64,000 nt of DNA from the NCBI GenBank assembly GCA_907163375.1, contig CAJQUW010003196.1, forward strand, positions 62,001-126,000, given 5' to 3'. The notes under the pieces are model-generated. The model did not search any database. It had not been told where the DNA came from and was given only the letters and a program-made list of their open reading frames with translations. The translations under genes and the position numbers were made by a program. The first letter of the stretch is position 1, and the number at the start of each line of letters is the position of its first letter. Below, piece after piece: positions 58,001-63,663 of the stretch. The DNA comes from Prostheceraeus crozeri. Its lineage: Eukaryota; Platyhelminthes; Polycladida; Euryleptidae.

Positions 58001-59452
58001 CTTCTCAAGTTCTAAAATCTACTGTGAGTGCATTACTGAAGTCAGCAGTTTCATAACAAGCTGTCATCCAGAACAGCCAAAGTTAGGAAGGGTGAAAACA
58101 TTACACCGTACATCGTAGGGTACATACCGTACAAATATTGTACATCATTTGACTAAAACTAAAATATGTTTCATAGAGCCAGCGAAGCATGTCGTGTTGA
58201 TACGAGATGCATTTAAAAATGAAACCGGCCGCTTTTTCAAGAGGGATCAAACTCTTCACTTGGCTCACCCAGTGAATCGAAACTTACAAATCTTCCAAGT
58301 TATTTGCAAGATTTACTGCCAACTTAGCAAGATATCTTACGAATCTTCCAAGATAACAGCCCTATCTTGCCAATCTTCCAAGTTTCAGTTCCTAGACATA
58401 TCTTCTAAGATAGGCTGATCTTCCAAGACAAAAGACCTATCTTACGAATCTTCCAAGATAACAGTCCGCATGAAATCGTCTTAGATCGTGTAAGTTTCTT
58501 GGAAGATTAATAAGTTTCGATTCACTGGGCATAAATTTGATCAAATTGATGTGGCGGCAATTAAATATTGCAAAACTGGCCAAAAAAGTCTAATTCACTA
58601 CTACTCTGCCGCAAAGCGCTGGCAAAACACCAACGTCTAGTCATGAGAAGGTAAGGCACTGCCAGCCGCTCCCTAAGAGGGCCTGATTTTGAATAATTCG
58701 TTCGGTGAACTGAGCTATGGACTTTGATCCGGAGACAGTTATGTCAGATAAGCTTGACAACCTGTCAGATAGTTTGCATTTTGTGTGGGAGTGAAATGAT
58801 ATCTCTCTTATGCAAACTGCCGGGTGGGAAAATCAACTTTTCAGTCCCACGGGATGAGAAAGGTAACTTTTCTTCCCGCAGTTAACTTTTCTATGTAAAC
58901 TCCTGCAGAGGACAAATCATAGAAGTCTATAAACTTGCTATGATTAGCCAGAGACTACCAAGATATCGATACAGTCCCTTGAGTTACTCATTCATAGATT
59001 TCGCGATGCAACCATCAATTTCATAATGAACAATAGACATCTGTAAATCACAAAATTAAAAGCTACATTCTTTCGAGAGGAAATAAACGTCTCCTCCCTA
59101 GCTATCTGTCCATCCCACGCTGTGCTGCGGAGGAAAAGTTGATATTTCTTCTCTCAAGAAAATAGCTATTGCATTATATCAGTAGAACATTTGAAAAGAG
59201 AAAATATACATCTACTTTTGCTATGACAAACCATTTGTTTCTATGATAGTAGCAGTGGCAAAGTGTTTTATTCCAGTAATAAAAATCATAATGCTACAAT
59301 TTCGTGTTGACATAAATATGGAATCAACTGATGGATAGATATGGAAAACCGATACCTGAAGTTTTGACGGAAGTTTTGACGTCGAAATTTCTATTTGGAT
59401 CTGTGCCGATACAACCACCATATGGAGTTCGTGTTTTGCGCCAATTTCGAGT
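9883..59452 (-). CDS. M14 metallocarboxypeptidase (A/B type), C-terminal four exons, 5' part missing
   Basis: Zinc metallocarboxypeptidases of family M14 remove C-terminal residues from peptides; A/B-type members are normally secreted zymogens. Four minus-strand exons (59356-59452, 54560-54765, 27370-27454, 9883-10067) join with phases 1, 0 and 1 into 573 nt, that is 190 codons plus TAA with no internal stop. Visible family blocks in the joined protein are WRKTR (residues 4-8, Arg127 of bovine CPA), DPNRNF (18-23, Asn144/Arg145), NPCSET (39-44), DIHAYGQ (75-81, zinc ligand His196) and a Glu at 153 matching catalytic Glu270. Cys14 and Cys41 match the conserved 138-161 disulfide, which fits secretion. 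The propeptide and the HxxE zinc ligands were not found, so the 5' end lies upstream or outside the window. Oddity: Tyr248 aligns with Gly130; Met137 at the 255 specificity position suggests CPA-like hydrophobic preference. Introns are 4.6, 27.1 and 17.3 kb and full of repeats. Family and structure are certain to my eye; the exact subfamily and activity are inference. Confidence 0.87.
10068..10650. other. Intron with a small ACCGGTAA-rich repeat
   Basis: Intronic sequence. At 10158-10231 the words taaattacc and ggtaattt recur (taaattaccagtgg, taaattaccggtaatttacc), a short palindromic cluster. Nothing else recognised. Confidence 0.5.
10655..10850 (+). repeat. Dispersed repeat B, copy 1
   Basis: Matches 56335-56520 in the same orientation. 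Shared words are taataatgatc, ccaacattat, gaaaactt, gatctgaattcttcgaa, ccgcaagcgacgcacga and tttttcctatctctg. No coding potential. Family unknown. Confidence 0.75.
10851..11592. other. Unassigned intron sequence
   Basis: A plus-strand frame at 11087-11320 (77 codons) and its shadows show no family motif and no flanking splice logic. Treated as non-coding. Confidence 0.35.
11593..12774. mobile_element. hAT-like non-autonomous element with 8-bp target duplication
   Basis: The 8-mer ctacaggc occurs exactly at both borders (11593-11600 and 12767-12774). Inside are terminal inverted repeats, left (C)AAGGTTGCT and right AGCAACCTTG, followed by gggcttgg/cttgggtt-rich subterminal sequence on both sides. 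An 8-bp duplication and CAAGG ends fit the hAT superfamily. Element proper 11601-12766. No transposase frame. A scrap with the same CAAGGTTG start and gggtcaaaaccc words sits at 22716-22770. Confidence 0.72.
12905..13620 (+). repeat. Dispersed repeat C, copy 1
   Basis: Two blocks (about 12905-13040 and 13530-13605) match the more compact copy at 54890-55140 in the same orientation: accaagcaggctatg, ccaccagatttctagta, gatgaccttagaa, atgctgttttcctgaatcccc. The intervening 490 bp (13041-13529) is absent from the other copy: an insertion here or a deletion there. No coding potential. Confidence 0.7.
13630..14425 (+). mobile_element. LINE endonuclease fragment
   Basis: Endonuclease-domain remains in shifting frames: SDIICLAETHLDFENSSF (about 13655-13710), GGNVEGVSMFFKKNG (13735-13780), then MTKDLNGRSGFLHDNEF (about 13955-14010, in place of the GDFNAR motif), CNDASLVIANGRYEEG (near 14075-14120) and SDHAP-like remains (near 14245). 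No reverse transcriptase follows; a mariner end begins at 14433. A ttttgac word at 14401-14411 recalls the tail of the LINE at window start. Dead. Confidence 0.72.
14433..14650 (-). mobile_element. mariner transposon end with transposase C-terminus
   Basis: The terminal repeat CGAGGGGTGATTGAAAAG begins after TA at 14433-14434. On the minus strand, 14499-14609 reads LEYLDSKDSHFYEQGIRA, then VQHRWAKCVDCRGDYVEK and TAA, the standard mariner transposase end (HRW.KC....GDYVEK). Upstream coding is frameshifted at about 14610 and then lost, so only one end of the element remains. Confidence 0.85.
14652..16080. other. Unassigned intron sequence
   Basis: No gene, transposon end or tandem repeat found. 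A short stem (ggctgcattc / gaatgcagcc) encloses about 15685-15765. Confidence 0.4.
16085..16740. repeat. 120-bp minisatellite made of three 40-bp subunits
   Basis: Five near-identical 120-bp units occupy about 16180-16690, with more diverged 40-bp units at 16100-16180. Each unit consists of three related parts of about 40 bp: ggactaaaagtactgtcgg..., ggattcacagcgcagtcgg... and cgaactcaaagcgtaatgg.... Because 120 is divisible by three, both strands stay open over about 200 codons (16182-16775 plus, 16192-16800 minus) with a 40-residue period. There is no family motif and no sign of selection for one frame, so I call this repeat DNA, not a gene. Confidence 0.9.
16938..17738 (-). repeat. Dispersed repeat A, copy 2 (inverted)
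   Basis: Reverse-complement relative of 5469-6225, matching almost throughout: ctgagctttttcac, aaaacaatgatgtttgcgtgta, tttagtacagcatcatttgtac, gagatctcaaactt, tttcatctaatta. It ends at ccagtggaccccctt. Similar length (about 800 bp), moderate divergence. The 149-codon frame at 17129 reads the antisense of the repeat and is not conserved in copy 1. Confidence 0.8.
17740..18945. other. Unassigned intron sequence
   Basis: No supported gene. A cluster of gacccac words lies at 18720-18752 (gacccacttgacccacctgacccac). Confidence 0.4.
18955..19065 (-). mobile_element. tRNA-derived SINE head
   Basis: On the minus strand a pol III A box (TGGCCTAGTGAAGG, 19039-19052) is followed about 40 nt later by a perfect B box (GGTTCGATTCC, 19001-19011), then aggtcgggcgagtgcggtgg. 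The cloverleaf is not complete enough for a tRNA gene. A tRNA-derived SINE is the simplest reading; its tail end is not clear. Confidence 0.65.
19070..20400. other. Unassigned intron sequence with weak open frames
   Basis: A minus frame at 19922-20221 (99 codons; CPSDCENGHPFINCSNF) and an overlapping plus frame at 20107-20367 show no family I can name. No paired splice sites support either. Low priority. Confidence 0.35.
20404..20534. mobile_element. 131-bp foldback MITE, CCGTATTTC ends
   Basis: TA-flanked element with ends CCGTATTTCCTCTATTAAGA and its near-perfect complement, extending about 27 bp per arm (through gagccc). It contains ggggcgct words near its middle. The terminal word is the same as in the 745-bp MITE at 8765-9509, so the two are relatives. 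Confidence 0.85.
20540..21230 (+). other. Possible decayed coding sequence, unidentified
   Basis: Plus-strand segments in different frames read like protein: KKYLLNSQIDFNDEMIA followed by SNERECLYWERFCQFIK (about 20635-20745), then LLFNWGANFIDLPNSQIQ (about 20790-20850) and NTNQHVLCYNC (about 21178-21212). Frames change at least twice. No family recognised. Could be an old retrogene or transposon gene. Confidence 0.3.
21400..22035 (+). mobile_element. LINE 3' end (reverse transcriptase C-terminus and tail)
   Basis: Open segments 21331-21769: KIELIRRIKFDECF, then RIDGSSIEVLKILGVFF, SMSIVKRLLYNCNSDG, QAYTGLLLSHITFCWPV and FYELERLDKVVKRW. This is the order found after the RT in CR1/L2-like LINEs (IDGs.iE.v..LGv, then the Y..ll.s.l.Y..pVW block, then L..lq). 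Frame-shifted coding goes on to about 21990 (LHRKQALLNFHCHD). The copy ends in attttattattattattatc, a short-repeat tail. Truncated 5' and dead. Confidence 0.7.
22036..22960. other. Unassigned intron sequence with an element scrap
   Basis: No gene supported. At 22716-22770 cagcaaggttgggcc and gggtcaaaacccaaaaccc resemble the hAT-like element of 11601-12766. At 22569-22605 a ctgagga...ccgaaac block resembles a degenerate Penelope-type tail. Confidence 0.35.
23165..23745 (+). mobile_element. CR1/L2-like LINE 3' end
   Basis: The C-terminus typical of these LINEs is visible in two or three frames: SDLHWLRIRQPICFKTC (near 23315-23365), then CPSYLSDLVSVYVPRRSL (near 23398-23450), RTRFGRRSFSYAAPVLWN (near 23490-23545) and IPRDVRNSASLHSFKRSLK to about 23605. 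It ends with ggcgctctataaataaata and an attattatt tail at 23700-23735. 5'-truncated and frameshifted. Confidence 0.85.
23916..25283 (+). mobile_element. Tc1/mariner-type transposon, deleted derivative
   Basis: The ends read CAGGGTGTTCAGCAAAA, then gtaaggattgcaaat, on the left. The right end is the complement, and both ends are flanked by TA (23914-23915 and 25284-25285). Length 1368 bp. Transposase pieces inside lie on the plus strand. The TA target and single DDE gene fit Tc1/mariner. Confidence 0.85.
24321..24990 (+). pseudogene. Tc1/mariner-like transposase, core deleted
   Basis: N-terminal DNA-binding part: ITERQFHAMTSELQQEG, then RINNELRVSSEAMRN and NIIKESNLKCYRQIKTRSQ (24321-24629), a paired-type helix-turn-helix. 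The C-terminal part is CRWSILLDGLQRNRW, then SAEDLKDVLTTTWNSIS and ARGSPFEHIQ with a stop near 24990. The stretch that should hold the DDE residues between them (24630-24760) is short, frameshifted (EEKCQA..DRYQLVVFKL) and lacks the catalytic Asps. Non-functional. Confidence 0.7.
25411..25841. mobile_element. 431-bp element with tandem-repeat termini and 8-bp target duplication
   Basis: Both borders carry an exact 8-bp duplication, caatattt (25403-25410 and 25842-25849). The ends are inverted: GGCACTACTGCAGTTTAGTG on the left and its near complement on the right. The left end repeats a 31-bp unit (tactgcagtttagtgcaccc...) about six times; the right end has two inverted copies (near 25773 and 25820). 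The interior holds a 10-bp stem, attacaccga / tcggtgtaat, around a gcgcgcgct loop (25704-25732). No reading frame. An 8-bp duplication fits hAT, P or Merlin; the GG start does not settle which. Confidence 0.85.
25850..27369. other. Unassigned intron sequence
   Basis: No gene, transposon ends or tandem repeats recognised in this part of the last intron. Confidence 0.4.
27370..27454 (-). CDS. Carboxypeptidase 85-bp exon
   Basis: A short exon with a pyrimidine-rich acceptor (ccctttcag) and a consensus donor (g|gtgagt). It reads IRVARISNDALYKVN and RRKFKICRPSDMM, then one base of a Gly codon completed by GT in the last exon. This matches the segment of bovine CPA from the helix after the zinc His to the KFNYGS...IYQASG loop. 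The alignment across KFKICRPSDMMGPVSGTAMDW needs no gap. It puts Gly where the family has the mobile Tyr248. The exon lies only about 150 bp from the inverted repeat that begins the satellite region. Confidence 0.85.
27604..28326. repeat. Inverted repeat bordering the satellite array
   Basis: Left arm about 27604-27890 and right arm about 28020-28326 are reverse complements, with obvious identity in gatcctgtctgacaagaag, gaactcggcagacg, cccaaaaactgcaatct and catgtcaaaaattgtga. The left arm includes one full 76-bp satellite monomer in inverted orientation (27604-27678); the right arm runs straight into the array. The centre (27890-28020) is unique sequence. No terminal motif or target duplication was identified. 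Confidence 0.85.
28251..51203. repeat. 76-bp satellite array, about 300 monomers
   Basis: A continuous tandem array of 22,953 bp. The monomer starts attctgtgaaagtctcattg, continues tcggcctcgttccctgcag, aaactcgttctggctgcc and ggactatgaggtgtacatc: 76 bp with a central PstI-type ctgcag. Variants include one base short (gtgaagtctc), +3 (ctgctgccg) and +4 (gctgcatgccgg). Monomers are highly similar, and variants recur in long ordered blocks (higher-order repeats). Open frames of 60-129 codons on both strands arise from reading successive frames of the monomer; they share no domain and are not genes. The array lies wholly in the second intron of the carboxypeptidase gene. Confidence 0.97.
28431..39823. 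repeat. Higher-order repeats of 3.7-3.9 kb in the satellite
   Basis: The rare variant cattgtcagcctcgg followed by ctggctaccgg occurs at 28431, 32327, 36145 and 39824, with the same neighbouring variants each time (tcactttcggtttcg two monomers later). Periods are 3896, 3818 and 3679 bp, about 48-51 monomers. A second set in the right half (for example the variant with a run of eight or more T after gtctc, at 43801 and 47542, and matching blocks from 41957 and 45708) gives about 3740-3750 bp. Confidence 0.85.
51204..51757. other. Array flank, unassigned
   Basis: The array ends abruptly at 51203 (ggactatga, then cattgcatgccgg). What follows does not match the flank of the single inverted monomer at 27604, so the two junctions are independent. 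No gene seen. Confidence 0.5.
51758..51965 (+). mobile_element. tRNA-derived SINE
   Basis: A tRNA-like head (tggtctccgtggcacagtgg with A box tggcacagtgg, B box-like aggtcgagcccc at about 51813-51824) is followed by ggaagggcatccggactaaa, a block common to many invertebrate tRNA SINEs, then caagccccaagtatgggg. No A-rich or short-repeat tail is obvious after 51965. Transcription by pol III is expected for the family but not shown. Confidence 0.75.
51966..53256. other. Unassigned intron sequence
   Basis: AT-rich, no gene or repeat ends recognised. Confidence 0.4.
53257..53980. mobile_element. hAT-like MITE with 8-bp target duplication
   Basis: The exact 8-mer ggagccca stands at both borders (53257-53264 and 53973-53980). 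The element (53265-53972, 708 bp) begins CAGGGATG and ends CATCCCTG. Subterminal blocks (ggagtcggagtcctatc and its complements, both near 53281-53315 and 53936-53963) form small hairpins at each end. CAGGG ends plus an 8-bp duplication are typical of hAT. Frames of about 60-73 codons inside (53556-53811) have no similarity to a transposase. Confidence 0.85.
53981..54559. other. Intron next to the zinc-ligand exon
   Basis: Only weak overlapping frames on both strands (54116-54474), no motif. Intronic. Confidence 0.4.
54560..54765 (-). CDS. Carboxypeptidase exon with the zinc-binding His (DIHAYGQ)
   Basis: A 206-bp exon bordered by a ttttag acceptor and a strong gtaagt donor. After the split Gly codon it reads TENNANPCSETF, continues through RGPFPFSDP, and carries LYFDIHAYGQ before ending in NFGEL at a codon boundary (phase 0). 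NPCSET and the His in DIHAYGQ correspond to the SPCSETYHG and SIHSY blocks of bovine carboxypeptidase A, the latter holding the third zinc ligand. The donor faces a 27.1-kb intron that contains the whole satellite array. Two downstream exons in matching phase make a pseudogene fragment unlikely. Confidence 0.88.
54890..55140 (+). repeat. Dispersed repeat C, copy 2
   Basis: Compact copy of 12905-13620: accaagcaagcgatggccac, cagatttctagtagcc, gggatgaccctaaaaataaaa, gaatccccattcaatgcc. It lacks the middle 490 bp of copy 1. Confidence 0.7.
55248..55754 (+). CDS. GIY-YIG endonuclease domain of a Penelope-like element (partial)
   Basis: An open stretch of 168 codons, ending TGA at 55752-55754. In Penelope-like elements this domain nicks the target for target-primed reverse transcription. 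In order: IPYVGKDSSKLASVLREVN and KPRTTLRSLLV (the linker typical of Penelope-type proteins), VVYGITC (first motif), YVGETAR (the YIG motif), the Arg and Glu-His in VRGNEHARAI, AKHVALTGHRIN, and AEVLDRES with the late Glu. No stop interrupts this portion, which is better kept than neighbouring transposons, but the reverse transcriptase that should precede it is missing, so it is a remnant. Confidence 0.82.
   Translation, partial: NPRKTKEERDDAEEEDRIRCSIPYVGKDSSKLASVLREVNVEVSMKPRTTLRSLLVRKRPAPATQLGVVYGITCQNGCSWSYVGETARTKEVRGNEHARAIRELDVDRSELAKHVALTGHRINVEKAEVLDRESVWSKRVVKEAFWTKKMDSQNKVKHALSESWHCLC
55937..55965 (+). other. Hammerhead-like core in Penelope-type tail
   Basis: Plus strand CTGATGA, then tggccggcagtgccgttc, then GAAA. 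A short imperfect stem (ggc / gcc extended by wobble pairs) can form between the two core strings. Weaker than the two minus-strand examples. Confidence 0.25.
56335..56520 (+). repeat. Dispersed repeat B, copy 2
   Basis: Same orientation as 10655-10850 and about 80 percent alike by eye: taataatgatcgg, ccaacattatgg, gatctgaattcttcgaa, ccgcaagcgacgcacgac, ttttcctatctctg. Confidence 0.75.
56600..57000 (-). mobile_element. Penelope-type 3' tail
   Basis: The minus strand carries a third tail of the ctgatga-stem-gaaa type (56642-56682) downstream of a broken frame reading MVKTSILDEVEGNENEQN (about 56910-56960). No GIY-YIG motif was recognised, so assignment rests on the tail. Confidence 0.4.
56642..56682 (-). 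other. Hammerhead-like core in Penelope-type tail
   Basis: Minus strand CTGATGA, one extra A, GGATAAGAG paired with CTCCTATCC (eight pairs, one mismatch) around an 11-nt loop, then GAAA. Same layout, including the extra base, as 7029-7059 although the stem sequence differs. Confidence 0.35.
57001..58267. other. Unassigned intron sequence
   Basis: AT-rich, no gene, TIR or tandem repeat recognised. A frame at 58149-58418 overlaps the next MITE and is not a gene. Confidence 0.4.
58268..58529. mobile_element. 262-bp MITE rich in atcttccaag words
   Basis: The ends are CCCAGTGAATCGAAACTTA and its exact complement, continuing in atcttccaag on both arms. Inside, atcttccaag or cttggaagat-type words recur about eight times, often as tatcttacgaatcttccaag. 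No target duplication is obvious. No coding frame. Superfamily not assigned. Confidence 0.8.
58530..59355. other. Unassigned intron sequence
   Basis: Contains gtgggagtg...cagtcccac-type short inverted words near 58785-58850 but nothing identifiable as a gene or complete element. Confidence 0.35.
59356..59452 (-). CDS. Carboxypeptidase exon with the DPNRNF substrate-binding motif
   Basis: A 97-bp exon preceded by an acceptor (acttttag) and followed by a donor (ag|gtatc). It reads TRNWRKTRTPYGG, then CIGTDPNRNF, then DVKTSVKTS, plus one base of a Gly codon. The WRKTR and NRN blocks match bovine CPA Arg127 and Asn144/Arg145, which hold the peptide's terminal carboxylate. It ends in phase 1, matching the next exon, which supplies GA to complete a Gly codon. 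It begins in phase 0. The longer open frames over this stretch on the same strand are in the wrong frame and carry no family motif. Confidence 0.85.
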
Positions 59453-60921
59453 CTAAAAGTTTTGATGAAAATTACAATCTTTAAAAGAGATTCTACATGA
59501 AGGAAATATATACACAAACTAGGCTGTCAGAGATTGCTGTATTACAAGAACTTAGGTTTAAGAAAAAACAATCATAACCATCAACTTCTGTTGTTAATGC
59601 TCAGTACTTATAGCAAAATGACAGATAAAGCAACCGGTTGCTCCTCATGAAGCAATCATGAATAATGCGGGCCTACTGAAGCTGATAGACGACGAATGGC
59701 TAATTCATCGGATATACAAATACATGAATACTGACAAACAATGGGATTCACTTACATCCATAAAGCTTCATTAATTCTATTACAGATCATGATAGCCCAT
59801 CATACACTGTAAGCTTTAGACCGTAAATATTCGCAAAAACGGACGCTATTTTATCTGATACGAACGGATTTTAACTCATCACCCTACAAATATTCTCGAT
59901 GATTTACCAATAGAACTGCTGTTGCACATTTTGCATTTAAATTCATTAATAATGTTCTTAACTTTACATTTATTGTATATTATCAAGCAAAATATGTCAG
60001 TATTTACAGTTATCACTCTCATTCATGTTTTTTGTTATTAAAACAATCCTTCAACTTTTTATTACGTTTCTATTAACCAAACGTGTTAATTTTTCTATAA
60101 TAGCTTTATCATTGAAGTATGGGAGAAATAAGTTAGCGTAATACTTTTTATCTAAACGTGCCATTCCATGTTTGCGCTTGTTTTTGACATCACGCTTCAT
60201 AACTCCATTATTCCTTGATCTTTTGTTAACATTACACAAAGCTTCGTTCTATAATATAGGGATACAGCTGATACGAAAAGAGATTTTTATTTGCTAGCAT
60301 TATATAAAAGGGAGAGAAAACCTTCTCTACATTTTCAATACCAAAAATAATGACCGTGAAATGCACCTCCCGTTGTCTGCCATTACATTCATAAAAATAG
60401 ACTGTTTGAAACAGTGTGTAAGCGATGCAATTGAAAACATGGTGCATTAGGCACCCTAAATATACTGTGATGTCAAAGTAAAGCATCCTTGTTATGAAGC
60501 AGCTGCATACAAGAACAGATATAGTAAATGTTCACAGTCCGTACTTCTTTGCCGCATATTTTGCTTCCAAGATCACTGGTTCTCATGCCAATGAACACCA
60601 CCTTTTATATTTTCAGACTGATCGATACACTAGGTCTAGTTCATATCATGAAAATTGTTTCTATTTCAGTGGTGCGCAACTTTTTACATTCTTCGGTCGC
60701 CGTTCGAAGGTCGAAAGAATCACGGTCGCATTTATTATGTGTGCAAACAAAACTAGGTCAATAGGCAATCCTTTCTATATTCCACCACTCAAATTGGCTT
60801 TCCTTGATGAATGACGCAGTGAAAATCGCATAAAGGTCTACATGTACTTCGTAAAGAATGAGTTAGCAAGTTAACCCACATACGACTGACGGTCATTTTT
60901 TGACCCGAAAAGGTTTTAAGC
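59453..60921. other. Upstream of the first recognised carboxypeptidase exon
   Basis: The next carboxypeptidase exons toward the 5' end (DGY and HARE blocks) should lie here or beyond; I found none with proper splice sites. Minus frames at 60051-60239 and 60232-60486 have no recognisable domain. Confidence 0.4.
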
Positions 60922-60925
60922 TTAA

Positions 60926-63659
60926 CCCTCAACAGCCCGGCAAATTTTACACCTTAATCAGCCCACCTGTCTACATATGTAGACAAATTTCTATAATCGA
61001 CTTATGATGCATCTATAGGGATATTGCTGCACTGTAGGTCAATCAGATAGCTCACTGATAAATTATTGACATTATATAAGCAAATATAGTTTTTATAAGG
61101 TAGTTCAATAATTTTCTTAACAATAGGTATATAGGCCAACGAACTATTTTTCCATCCTTTTTGCAGTAAAGTTGAAATATAATCTCAAAACTGAACATTT
61201 TTAATCCATCAAAAGTGCAGTTTCAAAGAGGCAACAAAGAGGAATCATGATCATCACTATCATTTACAATCATGACACAATTGACACTTGACTTGCCTGA
61301 TCAGGTGTTCACTACAGGACACGTTTTGGACAGGAAACACAAGCATTTCGAGTGGACTTACGGCATCGCTTCATTTGACACTTTGTTGGCTTTCGTACCT
61401 GAGAACATGCATGCACAATGGATTTCGACGAAAATCCAAAGGATATAAATGCATCCTTTGTTTGAGCGTACACTTTCTTGTCGTTGAATCGATGGTGCAT
61501 GTTCTCCTCAGCTAACTGAGCTGCCACCTGTTTCACAAAATAGAGCCGAGACTTTCTGTATCCATTTGTTTCATGATGGTGAATCCATTGAAAAGAGCAA
61601 CATCAATCATGTTGAACAGATCAACTAGAGTATATCTATTCGTCTTCCTCTTACATGAAAAATCCTCGATGCAAGAGTCAAGGACGTCCACTCCTCCTTT
61701 GCCGTGATTGTAGTCGTCGATTACTTGAGGGAGGCGGTCTTCTCTCGACAAATTCACTTCGTTCTTTGTGTGGCATGAGCTCATCAACAATACATTTTTA
61801 TTTCTCTTCGGGCAGTAGGAAGCTAACATGATTCGGTTCGTCGAATCCCAAAGAAAGTGTGTACTATGAATGTCAACATTTTTAGCTTATTTCATGATCT
61901 TTGGTACACTTCGACGATTAGACATGATTGTCCCAGTGCATGTAAGACCATTCTTCAGAAGTTCAACGATGAGTTCATGTGAAGTGAAATAGCGGTCGAT
62001 GAAGACATTCCGATGACTGTGATAAAAGGGCTTCGTTAGCTCCAGTACAAGGTCTCTAGCCAGACCAACTGCTCGCTCACCATCACAGCCGGCATAAGGA
62101 ATTCCGTGCAGAGCGTAACCGTTCAAAGCATCGCAAATCCAAAATACTTTAATTCCATACTTTGCGGGTTTTGCAGGCATGTAGCACCGACCGGGTGCAT
62201 ATCCGCGAAATCCGCATAACTGTTCATCAACAGTTAGAGAATCAGAAGGGACGTAATGCTGTCGCAGGGCCAGCACAAACAACGTCCAGATTTCCCGGAC
62301 AGCAGCGAGTTTGTCGCACGATTGTCGTTGTGCTCTGGTAACTTTGTTATCCAAAGAAATTGTCTCCAGTATTTCTTTCCTTCGATTTTTCGAAAGCGTG
62401 CATCTGTAGAATGGTTTGCTATCATTCCTTGAAAACAGTGAATTTATGCTGGACATTCCATCGCGATCAGCTCCTGCTCGTATGATCACACCCAGCCATG
62501 CCTTCAACTCACGGAAAGAAATCATGCGCCGCTTTCGGAGCTTCAATCGTCTATTAGTCCATCGAAGTATGGTTCGCAGAATGGTTTCGTTTAGGAACAG
62601 CGAAAAGGCTTGAAGTTCGTTTGCAGGGTTCACCGTAGCACCATCGCGGAAATGAATGTCATTACGCTGAAGATGACGAGCTGGCGGAGCTGAGTCGGTC
62701 CATGAAATACCTGATGGTGATACATAAACATTGTCAGCATCTTCATCAGTCATGTGAACTTCAGAAGTATCCGAATCTCCGGAAACGTTCTCAAAAAATT
62801 CGTCGTCGCTTATATCGTCGTATGACTCAAGTTCTCCAGCACAGATTCATGCGTCTGTCCACCGATGTCACTAGGCTCGCTCTCTATGTCAGAGTTCTGA
62901 CTCGAATTGTCGGTGTCACTTGAGCTATCATCGTCCGGATACTGTGTGTTTAGTCTATGCAGAACATCTTCTGCGCAGAGTCGACGTCCACTTCGAGGCA
63001 TCACGGAGTTGTATGTTGTGACTACACTTATTGACATCGGATGCTAACATTCGTAGCATCGCTAACGTGCTATTGGATTTTAGCGCTATTGTTTGTTCCT
63101 GCGCATTGTCTGACAATCGTTTATCAGACTGTGTGTTGACTCATAATAGCCCATACACACTTCTTGGTTGACAGCGTGGCCGCGTTTTCTCTCTATCTCT
63201 CAATCAGGACATAACATTGTAGAAGGCGACTTGTTTTGTGTATCTTTATCCATACTGCAACATGTTGATGACATTATGATGTAGTCACAGTGGCAGACAA
63301 AGCGACCGTATTATGTAACATTTGGGAGGAAGCAGGAATTTCAGAAAGCAGGACATGACGATAGATAAAATCATAAGACACACGTGACTGCGAGTGGTCG
63401 ATACCGATTACGGCAATCGGCAAAACACAAGGAGCATAATAATTTTAGTGTCTACCTATGTAGACTGCAGGGCTGATTAAGTATAAGTAACGTTTAAATT
63501 CAAAATTTTAAACATGGAGATTCAAGAGTTTCTCATCCAATAAAGTAAACATATTTGCTCATAAAAATGAAAGGAAAATCCCGCAGTTAACATATTTGCA
63601 ATTATACATAACTTACTACAAGCGATGTCTACATATGTAGACTGGTGGGCCGATGAGGG
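60926..63659 (-). mobile_element. piggyBac transposon, nearly complete
   Basis: TTAA stands at both borders (60922-60925, 63660-63663), the piggyBac target. The ends are CCCTCAACAGCCC and complement GGGCCGATGAGGG. Next to each end is the perfect palindrome GTCTACATATGTAGAC (60969-60984 and 63627-63642), with a variant at 63450-63465 followed by gcagggctgattaag. The block gggctgattaag thus occurs at both ends in two degenerate copies. Length 2734 bp, the usual size of the superfamily. The single gene is on the minus strand. Confidence 0.92.
61260..63001 (-). pseudogene. piggyBac transposase (DDE_Tnp_1_7) with few breaks
   Basis: Cut-and-paste transposase. Start MPRSGRRLCAEDVLHRLN (ATG at 63001), an acidic Ser/Asp-rich N-terminus (SSSDTDNSSQNSD), then the core: LQRNDIHF, FRELKAWLGVIIRAG, SLTVDEQLCGFRGYAPGR with the first catalytic Asp, KPAKYGIKVFW, NVFIDRYFTSHEL with the second, GTIMSNRRSVPK, MLASYCPKRNKNVLLMSS, DDYNHGKGGVDVLD with the third, and SCKRKTNRY. 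The C-terminus has a Cys-rich finger: CQMKRCRK, CVSCPKR, CSEHLI, CQLCHDCK to about 61260. Breaks seen: frame change near 62830, in-frame TAA near 61886 (after KIMK), frame change near 61560 and one in the Cys-rich end near 61313. All three catalytic Asps remain, so inactivation looks recent. Confidence 0.9.
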
Positions 63660-63663
63660 TTAA

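Noticed and set aside
59221-59517. 98-codon minus frame
   Set aside because: It overlaps the carboxypeptidase exon in another frame and has no motif; the exon's splice sites and phase explain the region better.
59560-59610. Next upstream carboxypeptidase exon (an EVDGYD string on the minus strand)
   Set aside because: Stops lie close by on the upstream side and no donor in the right phase precedes the 59452 acceptor; a chance match.
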